NCBI RefSeq assembly: GCF_019203185.1
Contig: NZ_CP078093.1
Location: 2,391,058-2,455,057, forward strand
Origin: Crassaminicella indica
GTDB lineage: Bacteria > Bacillota > Clostridia > Peptostreptococcales > Thermotaleaceae
Length of the DNA: 64,000 nt
Direction of reading: 5' to 3'
Part shown: one piece after another, positions 26,517 to 35,373 of the stretch
How the letters are laid out: the number at the start of each line of letters is the position of its first letter
Numbering within the stretch: the first letter of the stretch is position 1
Translations under genes and position numbers: made by a program
Notes under the pieces: model-generated
The model's database searches: none
What the model saw: only the letters and a program-made list of their open reading frames with translations
Told to the model about the DNA's origin: nothing

Positions 26517-26966
26517 ATGAAGCTATCGACCAAGGGAAGATATGGTGTGAAAGCTATGTTTGAGCTAGCACTTAATTTTGGTGAAGGCCCTATTGCTTTA
26601 AATAGTATTGCTGAAAAACAGAATCTTTCTGTGCACTATTTAGAACAATTGTTTGCAAGCCTTAGAAAAGCAGGTTTGGTAAAAAGTATTAGAGGTGCAC
26701 AAGGTGGGTATATACTTTCAAGAAAACCTGAAGATATTACGGTTGGTGATATTATTAGGACGCTTGAAGGACCTTTAGCACCAGCAGAATGTGTGATAGA
26801 TGATGATTCAAAAGAATGCTATAAAGCGGATTATTGCGTTACAAGAACCATATGGGAAAAAATACGTGATAGTATAAACAATGTAGTAGATAATATAACA
26901 TTACAAGATATGCTTGATGATTATAAAAAGATGAACAATACTGAGACTTATATGTATTATATATAA
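26517..26966 (+). CDS. Rrf2-family regulator (IscR type)
   Basis: A 149-residue winged-helix regulator. The Rrf2 start MKLSTKGRYGVKAMFELAL and the recognition region SVHYLEQLFASLRKAGLV are clear. Three cysteines (AECV, KECY, DYCV, about residues 92-110) are spaced as for binding an iron-sulfur cluster in IscR. The ATG at 26517 follows GAAGGGAGTG; the longer open frame back to 26451 would add residues outside the family. It heads an operon with nifS and nifU, so it most likely senses iron-sulfur status. A CymR-like role in cysteine metabolism is the alternative. Confidence 0.88.
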   Translation: MKLSTKGRYGVKAMFELALNFGEGPIALNSIAEKQNLSVHYLEQLFASLRKAGLVKSIRGAQGGYILSRKPEDITVGDIIRTLEGPLAPAECVIDDDSKECYKADYCVTRTIWEKIRDSINNVVDNITLQDMLDDYKKMNNTETYMYYI

Positions 26967-26986
26967 ATTTTTGGGGAGATGATGAA

Positions 26987-28186
26987 ATGAATAGACGAGT
27001 TTATCTTGATTATTCTGCAACAACACCAATGAAAAAAGAAGTATTAGAAGAAATGCAACCTTATTTTATTGATAAATTCGGAAATCCTTCTAGCATATAT
27101 TCTTTTGGTAGAGAAGCGAAAAAAGCAGTAGATATAGCAAGAGATCAAGTTGCAAAATTAATTGGAGCAAAAACTGATGAAGTTTATTTTACTGCTGGAG
27201 GATCTGAAGCGGATAACTGGGCAATAAAGGGGATCGCTTATGCGAATAAAGATAAAGGAAATCATATTATTACAACAAAAATAGAACATCATGCAGTGCT
27301 TCACGTCTGTGAGCATCTAGAAAAAAATGGATTTAATGTAACTTATTTAGATGTAGATGAACATGGATTGATCAATTTAGAAGATTTAAAAAATGCAATT
27401 ACAGATCAAACTATATTAATTTCCATTATGTTTGCAAATAATGAAATTGGTACGATTCAACCAATAAAAGAAATTGGTCAAATAGCAAAAGAAAAAGGAG
27501 TAACTTTCCATACAGATGCAGTCCAAGCATTGGGAAATGTAGCAATTGATGTAAATGCATTAAATATTGATTTAATGTCTCTATCGAGTCATAAAATTTA
27601 TGGACCAAAGGGAATTGGAGCACTTTATATAAGAAAGGGCATAAAAATCCATTCATTTGTTCATGGTGGAGCTCAAGAAAGAAGAAGAAGAGCTGGAACT
27701 GAGAATGTACCAGGTATTGTAGGATTTGGAAAAGCTTGTGAATTGGCTATGGAAAACATGGATACGCATATCAAGCATTTAAAAATGTTGAGAGAAAAGC
27801 TAATAAAAGGTATAATGGAAAATATCGGCTATGTAAGACTCAATGGACATCCAGAAAAGAGACTCCCAGGAAATGTAAATATGGTATTTGAATTTATTGA
27901 GGGAGAATCTTTGTTACTTAGTTTAGATATGGTTGGAATAGCTGGTTCAAGTGGATCGGCATGTACTTCAGGTTCCCTTGATCCATCACATGTTTTAATG
28001 GCGATTGGTCTACCGCACGAGATTGCTCATGGATCACTTAGACTAACGGTAGGGGATTTTACAACTGAAGAGGATATAGATTATGTATTAGAACAATTAC
28101 CTAAGATTGTAGATCGATTAAGACAAATGTCACCACTCTATGAAAAAGTTAAAGGAGGACAAAAATCATGTACTCAGAAAAAGTAA
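26987..28186 (+). CDS. nifS: Cysteine desulfurase (NifS/IscS type)
   Basis: A 399-residue PLP enzyme that takes sulfur from cysteine to build iron-sulfur clusters and thiolated tRNA. It begins VYLDYSATTPMKKEV. The PLP lysine is in SLSSHKIYGPKG near residue 204, and the active-site cysteine is in GSSGSACTSGS near residue 327, the group I (IscS/NifS) layout. It overlaps nifU by 19 bp and is close to mnmA, which needs the same sulfur donor. Ribosome site GGGGAGATG. Confidence 0.96.
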   Translation: MNRRVYLDYSATTPMKKEVLEEMQPYFIDKFGNPSSIYSFGREAKKAVDIARDQVAKLIGAKTDEVYFTAGGSEADNWAIKGIAYANKDKGNHIITTKIEHHAVLHVCEHLEKNGFNVTYLDVDEHGLINLEDLKNAITDQTILISIMFANNEIGTIQPIKEIGQIAKEKGVTFHTDAVQALGNVAIDVNALNIDLMSLSSHKIYGPKGIGALYIRKGIKIHSFVHGGAQERRRRAGTENVPGIVGFGKACELAMENMDTHIKHLKMLREKLIKGIMENIGYVRLNGHPEKRLPGNVNMVFEFIEGESLLLSLDMVGIAGSSGSACTSGSLDPSHVLMAIGLPHEIAHGSLRLTVGDFTTEEDIDYVLEQLPKIVDRLRQMSPLYEKVKGGQKSCTQKK

Positions 28187-28608
28187 TGGATCATTTTACC
28201 AATCCTAGAAATGTTGGTGAAATTGAAGATGCTAATGGCATAGGACAAGTTGGAAATGCAAAATGTGGAGATATCATGAAAATATATTTAAAAATTGAAA
28301 ATGATATCATAGAAGATGTAAAATTTAAAACTTTTGGATGTGGTTCTGCTATTGCTTCATCAAGCATTGCAACAGAAATGATAAAAGGAAAATCTATTCA
28401 AGAAGCAGTAGAAATTACTAATAAAGCAGTAGTTGAAGCTTTAGGTGGACTTCCAGCACCGAAGGTTCACTGTTCTGTTTTAGCAGAACAAGCTGTAAAA
28501 GCAGCACTTCTTGATTATGCGAAGAAAAATAATATTGAAATAAAAGGATTAGAAGATTTTGATCCAGATGAGGACCCTCATGATCATCATGAGGAAGAAG
28601 AAATATAA
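28168..28608 (+). CDS. nifU: Iron-sulfur cluster scaffold NifU/IscU
   Basis: A 146-residue scaffold protein. The three cluster-ligand cysteines are seen in NAKCGD, FGCGSA and VHCSVLA. The C-terminal tail is acidic and histidine-rich (DEDPHDHHEEEE), longer than in E. coli IscU and possibly metal-binding. GGAGGACAAAAATC before the ATG lies within the 3' end of nifS, so translation is coupled. Confidence 0.95.
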   Translation: MYSEKVMDHFTNPRNVGEIEDANGIGQVGNAKCGDIMKIYLKIENDIIEDVKFKTFGCGSAIASSSIATEMIKGKSIQEAVEITNKAVVEALGGLPAPKVHCSVLAEQAVKAALLDYAKKNNIEIKGLEDFDPDEDPHDHHEEEEI

Positions 28609-28609
28609 G

Positions 28610-28632
28610 CCCAGGATTTCCTGGGTTTTATA
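28610..28632 (+). terminator. Terminator of the nifSU operon
   Basis: CCCAGGA/TCCTGGG hairpin, then TTTTATAG. Confidence 0.85.
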
Positions 28633-28683
28633 GTTGAATAAAAAATTGATGAAAGTAAAAAATATTAAAAAGTAGGTGATAAA

Positions 28684-29784
28684 ATGATTCATTTAGATAA
28701 GAAAAAAGTAGTAGTTGGAATGAGTGGCGGTGTAGATAGTTCAGTAGCTGCATATGTTTTAAAAAAACAAGGATATGATGTTATTGGTGTAACCATGAAG
28801 GTTTGGCCAGATATAGAAGAAACTGATGAAAGAGAAGATAGCTGTTGTGGTTTATCAGCAGTAGATGATGCAAGACGTGTTGCTAATTTATTAGGAATAC
28901 CTTTTTATGTAATGAATTTTAAAGAAATTTTTGAAAAAAAGGTAATTAATTATTTTGTAGAAGAATATATTAGTGGAAGAACACCAAATCCTTGTATTGC
29001 CTGTAATAAATTTATAAAGTTTGATGAATTATTAAGACGAGCACATAATTTAGGTGCTTATTATGTTGCAACAGGACATTATGCGAAAATTGATTATGAT
29101 GAAAAGAATAATAAATATATGATTAAAAAATCTAATGCTATTGCAAAGGATCAAACTTATGCATTATATCATTTTACACAGAATCAGCTTAAGCATACGT
29201 TGATGCCTTTAGGAGAATTTGATTCAAAGGAGGAAGTTAGAAAGATTGCAGCAGAACTTGGATTTGTGAATGCATCTAGACCAGATAGTCAAGAAATATG
29301 TTTTATTAAAGATAATAATTATGGAAAATTTATTGCAAATAAAAGACCTGAAAAAATTTTACCAGGAAATTTTGTTGACAAAAATGGAAAAATATTAGGA
29401 AGACATAAAGGAATTCCTTATTATACTATTGGACAAAGAAAAGGACTAGGAATTGCTCTTGGAAAACCAATGTTTGTGGTAGATATTATTCCAGAAAAAA
29501 ATCAAGTTGTATTAGGTGAAAATGAAGATGTTTTTGGCACTACATTATTGGCAGAAGATGTAAATCTTATTTATTTAGATGAACTAGAAGAAGGACTAAA
29601 AGTACAAGCACAAATTAGGTATAATGCAAAACCAGCAGATGCAAAGTTATATAGTGAAGGAGAGAATAAAGTACGAGTTGTTTTTGAAAATCCACAAAGG
29701 GCGATTACACCAGGACAAGCTGTTGTATTTTACGATGGAGAATATTTGATAGGTGGTGGAACAATTACAAAAAAAGTAAGATAA
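28684..29784 (+). CDS. mnmA: tRNA-specific 2-thiouridylase MnmA
   Basis: A 366-residue enzyme that thiolates U34 of tRNA-Lys, -Glu and -Gln. The PP-loop is [17 protein letters not shown] at residues 10-26. The two catalytic cysteines are in [12 protein letters not shown] (about residue 102) and SQEICFI (about residue 204). The C-terminal barrel end is [15 protein letters not shown]. It probably receives sulfur from the NifS product encoded just upstream. Ribosome site AGTAGGTG. Confidence 0.96.
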   Translation: MIHLDKKKVVVGMSGGVDSSVAAYVLKKQGYDVIGVTMKVWPDIEETDEREDSCCGLSAVDDARRVANLLGIPFYVMNFKEIFEKKVINYFVEEYISGRTPNPCIACNKFIKFDELLRRAHNLGAYYVATGHYAKIDYDEKNNKYMIKKSNAIAKDQTYALYHFTQNQLKHTLMPLGEFDSKEEVRKIAAELGFVNASRPDSQEICFIKDNNYGKFIANKRPEKILPGNFVDKNGKILGRHKGIPYYTIGQRKGLGIALGKPMFVVDIIPEKNQVVLGENEDVFGTTLLAEDVNLIYLDELEEGLKVQAQIRYNAKPADAKLYSEGENKVRVVFENPQRAITPGQAVVFYDGEYLIGGGTITKKVR

Positions 29785-29788
29785 TTGA

Positions 29789-29817
29789 AGTGCACTGTAA
29801 GGTGCATTTTTTTTATC
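29789..29817 (+). terminator. Terminator of mnmA
   Basis: TGCAC/GTGCA hairpin directly followed by eight T. Confidence 0.85.
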
Positions 29818-29872
29818 CTTCGGTGGAAACATAAAAATATACTAGTGAATGTTTTAGGTGTGGTGGTATTTT

Positions 29873-30403
29873 ATGATGAAAAGAGGCTGCGACATTATAG
29901 GTTTACCGGTAATTTCGCTTGATGATGGATGTAAAATTTTTGAAGTTAAAGATATTATTTATTGCAATAAAACTTTTAAAGTAACTGCTTTTCTTATTGA
30001 TGAGGGGGGATATTTTCATGAACCTAGGGTAGTTTCTTTTGAAAATATAAAAAATATTGGAAAAAATGCAGTAACAATTCAAAATGATAAAAGCATTAAG
30101 TATGTTAAAAATCCTATCAATAAACTAAATTCAAGAGAAAAGCTTTTAGGATTAGAAGTTATTACAAATGATGGAAAGAATATTGGTACTGTACAAGATA
30201 TTATGATGGAAACTGAAAATGGGAGACTTTTAGGATTGATTTTGACAGAAGGATTATTTGATGATTTGGTTGAAGGCAGATCAATTTTACCTTTTCTAAA
30301 ATCATTAAATATTTATAATGATACAATTATTATTACTTCTAGTATAAGTGATTCAATTTTACAAGGAACTGGAGGATTAAAGAAGTTGCTTTCATTAGAG
30401 TAA
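29873..30403 (+). CDS. PRC-barrel domain protein
   Basis: A 176-residue soluble protein with two PRC-barrel units. The first (GLPVISLDDGCKIFEVKDIIY) spans about residues 8-80. The second (LLGLEVITNDGKNIGTVQDI) spans about residues 90-160 and ends near EGRSILPF. Clostridial and Bacillus relatives (YlmC/YrrD type) are poorly understood; PRC barrels often bind RNA or serve as docking domains. The ATG at 29873 follows AGGTGTGG; a GTG at 29858 is in frame but overlaps that site. It pairs with the small basic protein downstream. Confidence 0.8.
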   Translation: MMKRGCDIIGLPVISLDDGCKIFEVKDIIYCNKTFKVTAFLIDEGGYFHEPRVVSFENIKNIGKNAVTIQNDKSIKYVKNPINKLNSREKLLGLEVITNDGKNIGTVQDIMMETENGRLLGLILTEGLFDDLVEGRSILPFLKSLNIYNDTIIITSSISDSILQGTGGLKKLLSLE

Positions 30404-30420
30404 AGAGAGGAGTGAAAAAT

Positions 30421-30603
30421 ATGAGAAACAGATTTGTATCAGGTATGATAGCAGGTGGGATAATCGGGGCTACAACAGGAATGTATGCTTATAAAAGAAT
30501 GAGCCCTAGACAGAGAAGGATGGTTATGAGAAGAGGTAGAAAAATGTTAAAAGGTGCAGCAAATATGGTAGATGTGATTCAATCAATAAATTTTTTAAGA
30601 TAG
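30421..30603 (+). CDS. Small basic membrane-anchored protein
   Basis: A 60-residue protein: one glycine-rich hydrophobic helix (VSGMIAGGIIGATTGMYAY), then a strongly basic stretch (RQRRMVMRRGRK) and a short amphipathic end. The layout resembles YtxH-like small proteins, but it is too short to be sure. The ATG at 30421 follows AGAGGAG at 9 nt. It lies 17 bp after the PRC-barrel gene and probably shares its transcript. Confidence 0.65.
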   Translation: MRNRFVSGMIAGGIIGATTGMYAYKRMSPRQRRMVMRRGRKMLKGAANMVDVIQSINFLR

Positions 30604-30605
30604 GT

Positions 30606-30634
30606 AAAAGCAGCTAATCCTTTAGCTGCTTTTA
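30606..30634 (+). terminator. Terminator of the PRC-barrel operon
   Basis: AAAAGCAGCTA/TAGCTGCTTTT hairpin with a 7-nt loop; U-rich 3' arm. Confidence 0.87.
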
Positions 30635-30658
30635 TGAAATTCAAAAGGATGTGAATCA

Positions 30659-31879
30659 ATGGATATAGGATTAAATATTTTTAATATTATTAAGACAAAA
30701 CCTATATGTTATATATTTGTAATAATTATTATTGCAATTAATATACTTTTTTTGATATTTTTGGGATGTTTAACATATTATTTGATTCATATAGGGAATC
30801 ATTATGTGAGCAGCAGCAAAAAATTAACAATGAAAAGAAAACATTTCTTTTACTTTTTTGTTTTAGTAATAATATTGTTATTAACAATTATGATATATAA
30901 TTTTAGAGCTAGCTTATGGAAATTATTTTCCCCTGTCATTTGGGCAATTATATTTGCATATTTAATTAATCCTATTGTTAATTTAATATATAAAAGAGGG
31001 GTTTCTAGGATTTGGAGTGTTATAATTGTTTATTTTTCTATGTTTATTATAATAATAGTGTTTGCTACAATAGTAACACCTAATATTATAAAAGAAGCAA
31101 GAAGTTTAATAGAAATATTACCAAAATACAACAAAGAAGCCAATGAATATATAAACCATATATACAAAAAAATTGAGGAATTAGATAATTTTTCACCTCA
31201 GCTTTCTTTCATTAAAGATACAATACAAGATCACTTAATAGAAAGTGAAATTTATATCATGGATATAATGAAAAAAATTACTAATAGCATATTCAATATA
31301 TTTTCCCATATAGTTACTTTAGTCTTGATTCCTATTTTTACTTTCTATTTTTTAAAGGATTCTGAGTATTTTAAAAAGAAAATAGTATTTATGATTCCAA
31401 GAATTTTGAGAAAAGAATTGATAAATATTTGCAAAGATATACATATATTGTTAAATAATTTTATAAGGGGACAATTTATTGTAGCTACTTGTGTTGGTAT
31501 ATTAAGTATTATTGCATTGTTAATTATCAAAGTAAACTTTGCATTTCTTATTGGAATTATTGCTGGAATAACAAATATTATTCCTTATTTTGGACCAATT
31601 ATTGGAGCTGTTCCAGGAGTAATTATTGCACTTATGGATACTCCTGTGAAAGCTTTTTGGGTTATCATTGCTTTTACAATTATACAACAAATTGAAAGTG
31701 CTATTATTACACCTAAGATTGTTGGAGAAAGTGTAGGACTGCATCCTGTTATGGTTATCATAGCTTTATTGATAGGAAATGAATGCTTTGGATTAATAGG
31801 TTTGATTTTTGCTGTACCTATTGCAGCTAGTATAAAGATAATTATAGAGCATATTATAGATTTAATTGTAAATATTTAA
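30659..31879 (+). CDS. AI-2E family transporter (YtvI/TqsA-like permease)
   Basis: A 406-residue polytopic membrane protein. Two to three N-terminal helices come first (residues about 10-80). A central soluble segment of about 100 residues (KYNKEANEYINHIYKKIEE) follows, then the family core FLIGIIAGITNIIPYFGPIIGAVPG near residue 300 and the end IGLIFAVPIAASIKIII. Substrates in the family vary, from autoinducer-2 to Na+/H+; none can be assigned. It is monocistronic and precedes the alaS T-box. Ribosome site AAAAGGATG. Confidence 0.88.
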   Translation: MDIGLNIFNIIKTKPICYIFVIIIIAINILFLIFLGCLTYYLIHIGNHYVSSSKKLTMKRKHFFYFFVLVIILLLTIMIYNFRASLWKLFSPVIWAIIFAYLINPIVNLIYKRGVSRIWSVIIVYFSMFIIIIVFATIVTPNIIKEARSLIEILPKYNKEANEYINHIYKKIEELDNFSPQLSFIKDTIQDHLIESEIYIMDIMKKITNSIFNIFSHIVTLVLIPIFTFYFLKDSEYFKKKIVFMIPRILRKELINICKDIHILLNNFIRGQFIVATCVGILSIIALLIIKVNFAFLIGIIAGITNIIPYFGPIIGAVPGVIIALMDTPVKAFWVIIAFTIIQQIESAIITPKIVGESVGLHPVMVIIALLIGNECFGLIGLIFAVPIAASIKIIIEHIIDLIVNI

Positions 31880-31893
31880 ATATTCATTCGATT

Positions 31894-31960
31894 AAAAAAC
31901 TTACTGAAATTGTATAAAAAATACGTTAAGAATCTTCATTGTTTGAACGAAGTGAGTTTT
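31894..31960. repeat. Second, inverted copy of the foldback repeat core
   Basis: The reverse complement matches 23957-24022 with only a few differences over about 66 nt (for example GAAGATT for GAAGGTT). The left arm of the long palindrome is absent. The flank AAACAACTT before the shared part also occurs in copy 1 at 23866-23874, next to a direct repeat CTTCAAAAC, so copy 2 could be a deletion form of copy 1. It lies just after the AI-2E-type gene. Confidence 0.7.
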
Positions 31961-32014
31961 TAAGTTGTTTATTTATAATATAATATTAAAATTTGGGAAC
32001 AATAGATTTAACAA

Positions 32015-32043
32015 TTGACAAATAGTACTAATTTATATATAAT
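32015..32043 (+). promoter_or_regulatory. Sigma-A promoter of alaS
   Basis: Full consensus: TTGACA, 17 bp, TATAAT. Transcription should begin near 32050, at the start of the T-box leader. Confidence 0.88.
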
Positions 32044-32049
32044 CAATTA

Positions 32050-32325
32050 AAGTTAATGAGAAAAAGAAAAATGATAAAATACAATGATGAAGAGGAGTAC
32101 AAAAACATAAAATCTGTAGAGAGGAAGTCCATTGGCTGAAAGACTTCTGATTTGAGTTTTTGGAAGCAGCTTCGGAGTATTGACCTTGAAATATTAGTAA
32201 AGGGCAGTGGCTTGCAACCATTATAGTGCTAGGTATTGATAAGAGAGACCAAAGTATTTTGGTAAGTAGGGTGGTACCGCGAGAATACTCTCGTCCCTAT
32301 ATGGGATGAGAGTTTATTTTTGTAT
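32050..32325 (+). promoter_or_regulatory. T-box riboswitch (alanine) ahead of alaS
   Basis: The conserved T-box AGGGTGGTACCGCG is at 32268-32281. Upstream are the stem I elements AGTA (32096-32099), AGAGAGGAAGTC and the distal loop GGCTGAAAG, then a region with GCA/GCU triplets (GGAAGCAGCTTCGG, 32162-32175) suitable as an alanine specifier. The terminator is ACTCTCGTCCC/GGGATGAGAGT at 32287-32313 followed by TTATTTTT. Uncharged tRNA-Ala should pair with the T-box and stop termination, raising alaS expression. It explains the stretch 31961-32347, which has no gene. Confidence 0.95.
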
Positions 32326-32347
32326 AAAAATAATGGAGGTTGATACT

Positions 32348-34984
32348 ATGGAAAAAATGAGCTTGAATGTAATAAGAAAGCAGTTTTTAGATTTTTTTGA
32401 AAGCAAAGGTCATTATGTAAGAGCTAGTTATTCGCTAGTTCCTGAAAATGACAAGAGTTTATTATTAATAAATGCGGGAATGGCTCCTTTGAAAAATTAT
32501 TTTATGGGGATAGATACACCACCTAAGAAAAGAATGGCTACATGTCAGAAATGTATTCGAACAGGAGATATTGAAAATGTAGGAAAAACAGCAAGACATG
32601 CTACTTTTTTTGAGATGCTTGGAAATTTTTCCTTTGGAGATTATTTTAAAAATGAATCTATCCATTGGGGATGGGAGTTTGTAACAAAATATTTAAAACT
32701 TCCTGTTGAAAAATTATGGGTGAGCGTATATGAAGAAGATGATGAAGCCTATGAAATTTGGCATAAAAAAATAGGTATACCTCAAGAAAGAATTGTAAGA
32801 TTAGGTAAAGAGGATAACTTTTGGGAAATAGGAGTAGGACCATGTGGACCATGCTCTGAAATTTATTATGATAGAGGAGAAAAGTATGGTTGTGGCAGTG
32901 CTGATTGCAAACCAGGATGTGATTGTGATAGATATATAGAGTTTTGGAATCATGTATTTACACAATTTGATAAGGATGAGGAAGGAAATTATAATCCATT
33001 ACCAAATCCTAATATTGATACGGGAATGGGATTAGAAAGACTAGCATGTATTATACAGGATGTGGATTCTATATTTGAAATAGATACTATAAAGCATATA
33101 TTAAATAAAGTATTAGAGCTTTCTGGACAAAAATATGGAGAAAATAAAAAAACAGATGTTTCAGTGAGAATTATAACAGATCATATTCGTTCTGTTACTT
33201 TTATGGTATGTGATGGAATCATGCCAAGCAATGAAGGTAGAGGATATGTTCTTAGAAGGTTATTAAGAAGAGCTGCAAGACATGGAAAATTACTCGGTAT
33301 TAAAGGAGAATTTTTAAGTAGATTAGTAGATAGTGTGCTTGAAGTATCGAGTGAAGCTTATCCAGAGCTTTTGGAAAGAAAAGAATATATTAAGAAAGTT
33401 GTTGCTATTGAAGAAGAAAGATTTCAAGAGACAATAGATCAAGGTAGTGAAATTCTAAAAGGTTATATTGAAGAATTAAAAAGAGAAGATAAAAATATTT
33501 TATCTGGAGAAAAAGCTTTTAGATTGTATGATACCTATGGATTTCCACTAGAGTTGACTAAAGAAATATTGGAAGAAGAAAATATGACTGTTGATGAAGA
33601 CGGTTTTAAAGCTGAAATGGAAAAGCAAAGACAAAGAGCAAGAAATGCAAGACAAAACAATGAAGAGATAGGTTGGAAGGAAGACGTATATGCAAAGCTA
33701 GATGAAAATATAAAGTCACAATTTAAAGGATATAAAGAATATGAGATGAACGCAAAGGTTATAGCATTAGTAAAAGGTGATGAAATCGTAGAGTATGCTC
33801 AAAAGGGTGATGCTGTTACTATTATATTAGATGAGACGCCATTTTATCCAGAAGGTGGAGGACAAGTAGGAGATCATGGGTTCTTATTTAATGAAACTTG
33901 CAAAATTAAAATAACAGACTGTAAAAAAAGTAACAATAGGATATTGCATATAGGTGAGATATTAGAAGGAACTATATCTGTAAATAGTATAGTCAAGGCA
34001 TCTATTAATGTGGAAGAAAGAATAAGCTCTGCAAGAAATCACACAGCAACTCATTTACTACAGGCTGCATTAAGGAATGTGTTAGGCAATCATGTTGAAC
34101 AATCAGGCTCTTTAGTAACGCCAGATAGACTAAGATTTGACTTTTCACATTTTCAAGCACTTACTGAAGAGGAATTAGAAAAGGTTGAAGAATTAGTAAA
34201 TCAAAAAATTCTTGAGAGTATGACAATCTTAGCAGAAGAAATGGGTATCAATGAAGCAAAAGAAAAAGGAGCAACAGCTCTTTTTGGGGAAAAATATGGA
34301 GAAGTTGTACGTGTAGTTTCTATGGGAGATTATAGTATAGAACTATGTGGTGGAACACATTTAAATAATACAAGTCAAGTAGGATTATTTAAGATTATAA
34401 GTGAAGGTGGCGTTGCTGCTGGAATTAGGAGAATAGAGGCTATTACTGGACATAAAGCATATGAATATATGAAAGAACAAGAATTAAAAATAAAAGAAAT
34501 TGCAAGAACTTTAAAGAGCAATCCAAAGGAAATTGTATTGAAGGTAGAAAATTTAGTGAATAATTTAAAAGATGCACATAAAGAAGTAGAAATTCTTAAA
34601 AATAAGATGGCAAAGAGTGCTGTGAATGAAATATTAGAAAAAGCAGTTGAAGTTGAAAATATTCAAGTAATAGCATATAAGTTGATAGGCTTAGATATGG
34701 ATAGCTTAAGAAAGCTAGGAGATCAATTAAAAGATAAATTAGGTTCAGGTCTTGTCGTTTTAGGAACAGAAAAAGATAATAAAGGAAATTTTGTTGCTAT
34801 GGCAACAAAAGATGTTGTTGAAAAAGGAATTCATGCAGGGAATATTATTAGACAGGTTGCCAAAATAGCAGGTGGTGGTGGTGGTGGAAAACCAACCATG
34901 GCACAAGCAGGAGCAAAGGATATATCCAAAATAGATGAGGCATTAGCCCATGTAATAAATATTGTAAAAGAGCAAGTAAAGTAG
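32348..34984 (+). CDS. alaS: Alanyl-tRNA synthetase
   Basis: At 878 residues this is the full bacterial length. The class II core begins with MSLNVIRKQFLDFFESKGH and FFEMLGNFSFGDYFK. The editing domain has the zinc-ligand motifs HTATH (about residue 560) and CGGTH (about residue 660). The C-Ala domain ends with GGGGGGKPTMAQAGAK. The ATG at 32348 has TGGAGGT 8 nt upstream; the open frame extends to 32306, inside the T-box terminator, and those codons are not translated. Controlled by the T-box leader. Confidence 0.97.
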   Translation: MEKMSLNVIRKQFLDFFESKGHYVRASYSLVPENDKSLLLINAGMAPLKNYFMGIDTPPKKRMATCQKCIRTGDIENVGKTARHATFFEMLGNFSFGDYFKNESIHWGWEFVTKYLKLPVEKLWVSVYEEDDEAYEIWHKKIGIPQERIVRLGKEDNFWEIGVGPCGPCSEIYYDRGEKYGCGSADCKPGCDCDRYIEFWNHVFTQFDKDEEGNYNPLPNPNIDTGMGLERLACIIQDVDSIFEIDTIKHILNKVLELSGQKYGENKKTDVSVRIITDHIRSVTFMVCDGIMPSNEGRGYVLRRLLRRAARHGKLLGIKGEFLSRLVDSVLEVSSEAYPELLERKEYIKKVVAIEEERFQETIDQGSEILKGYIEELKREDKNILSGEKAFRLYDTYGFPLELTKEILEEENMTVDEDGFKAEMEKQRQRARNARQNNEEIGWKEDVYAKLDENIKSQFKGYKEYEMNAKVIALVKGDEIVEYAQKGDAVTIILDETPFYPEGGGQVGDHGFLFNETCKIKITDCKKSNNRILHIGEILEGTISVNSIVKASINVEERISSARNHTATHLLQAALRNVLGNHVEQSGSLVTPDRLRFDFSHFQALTEEELEKVEELVNQKILESMTILAEEMGINEAKEKGATALFGEKYGEVVRVVSMGDYSIELCGGTHLNNTSQVGLFKIISEGGVAAGIRRIEAITGHKAYEYMKEQELKIKEIARTLKSNPKEIVLKVENLVNNLKDAHKEVEILKNKMAKSAVNEILEKAVEVENIQVIAYKLIGLDMDSLRKLGDQLKDKLGSGLVVLGTEKDNKGNFVAMATKDVVEKGIHAGNIIRQVAKIAGGGGGGKPTMAQAGAKDISKIDEALAHVINIVKEQVK

Positions 34985-34990
34985 TTATAA

Positions 34991-35037
34991 TAAGTAGTGG
35001 GCGAAGGTTTAAAAGCAAACTTTCGTCCATTTACTTA
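34991..35037 (+). terminator. Hairpin after alaS
   Basis: TAAGTAGTGGGCGAAGGTTT and AAACTTTCGTCCATTTACTTA pair over almost their full length with G-U pairs. No clean U-tract follows, so termination may be partial. Confidence 0.6.
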
Positions 35038-35103
35038 AAAGGATTGTGTTATAATAAAATAGAATATATATAAAATATAGATAAAAGGAAGGAGTGTAAA
35101 TGT

Positions 35104-35361
35104 ATGAATAATCAATCAAATTTTACAATGAAATTTAAAGTAGATAAAGAAAAAGCCAACGAAATAGAGGAGATTTTAACAAGTGTGCATAAATCTTTAA
35201 AGGAGAAAGGATATAATCCAATTAATCAGTTGGTAGGATATATTTTATCGGGAGATCCTACTTATATTACAAGCTATAATAATGCACGAAGTGTGATAAG
35301 ACAAGTAGAAAGAGATGAATTGTTAGAGGAAATATTGAAAAGTTATTTAGAAAATAAGTAG
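35104..35361 (+). CDS. ireB: IreB family regulatory protein (UPF0297)
   Basis: An 85-residue protein. In enterococci IreB is phosphorylated by the PASTA kinase IreK and tunes cephalosporin resistance. The family pattern [20 protein letters not shown] and [20 protein letters not shown] is intact. The first gene of the usual clostridial run ireB-ruvX-DUF1292, here interrupted by two further genes. Ribosome site AAGGAAGGAGTG; the start ATG at 35104 is 7 nt after it. Confidence 0.92.
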   Translation: MNNQSNFTMKFKVDKEKANEIEEILTSVHKSLKEKGYNPINQLVGYILSGDPTYITSYNNARSVIRQVERDELLEEILKSYLENK

Positions 35362-35373
35362 GAGAGAGAGAAA

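Noticed and set aside
28577-28593. Palindrome CTCATGATCATCATGAG as a regulatory site
   Set aside because: It lies in the coding sequence for the Asp/His tail of NifU and follows from the DPHDHHEE codons.
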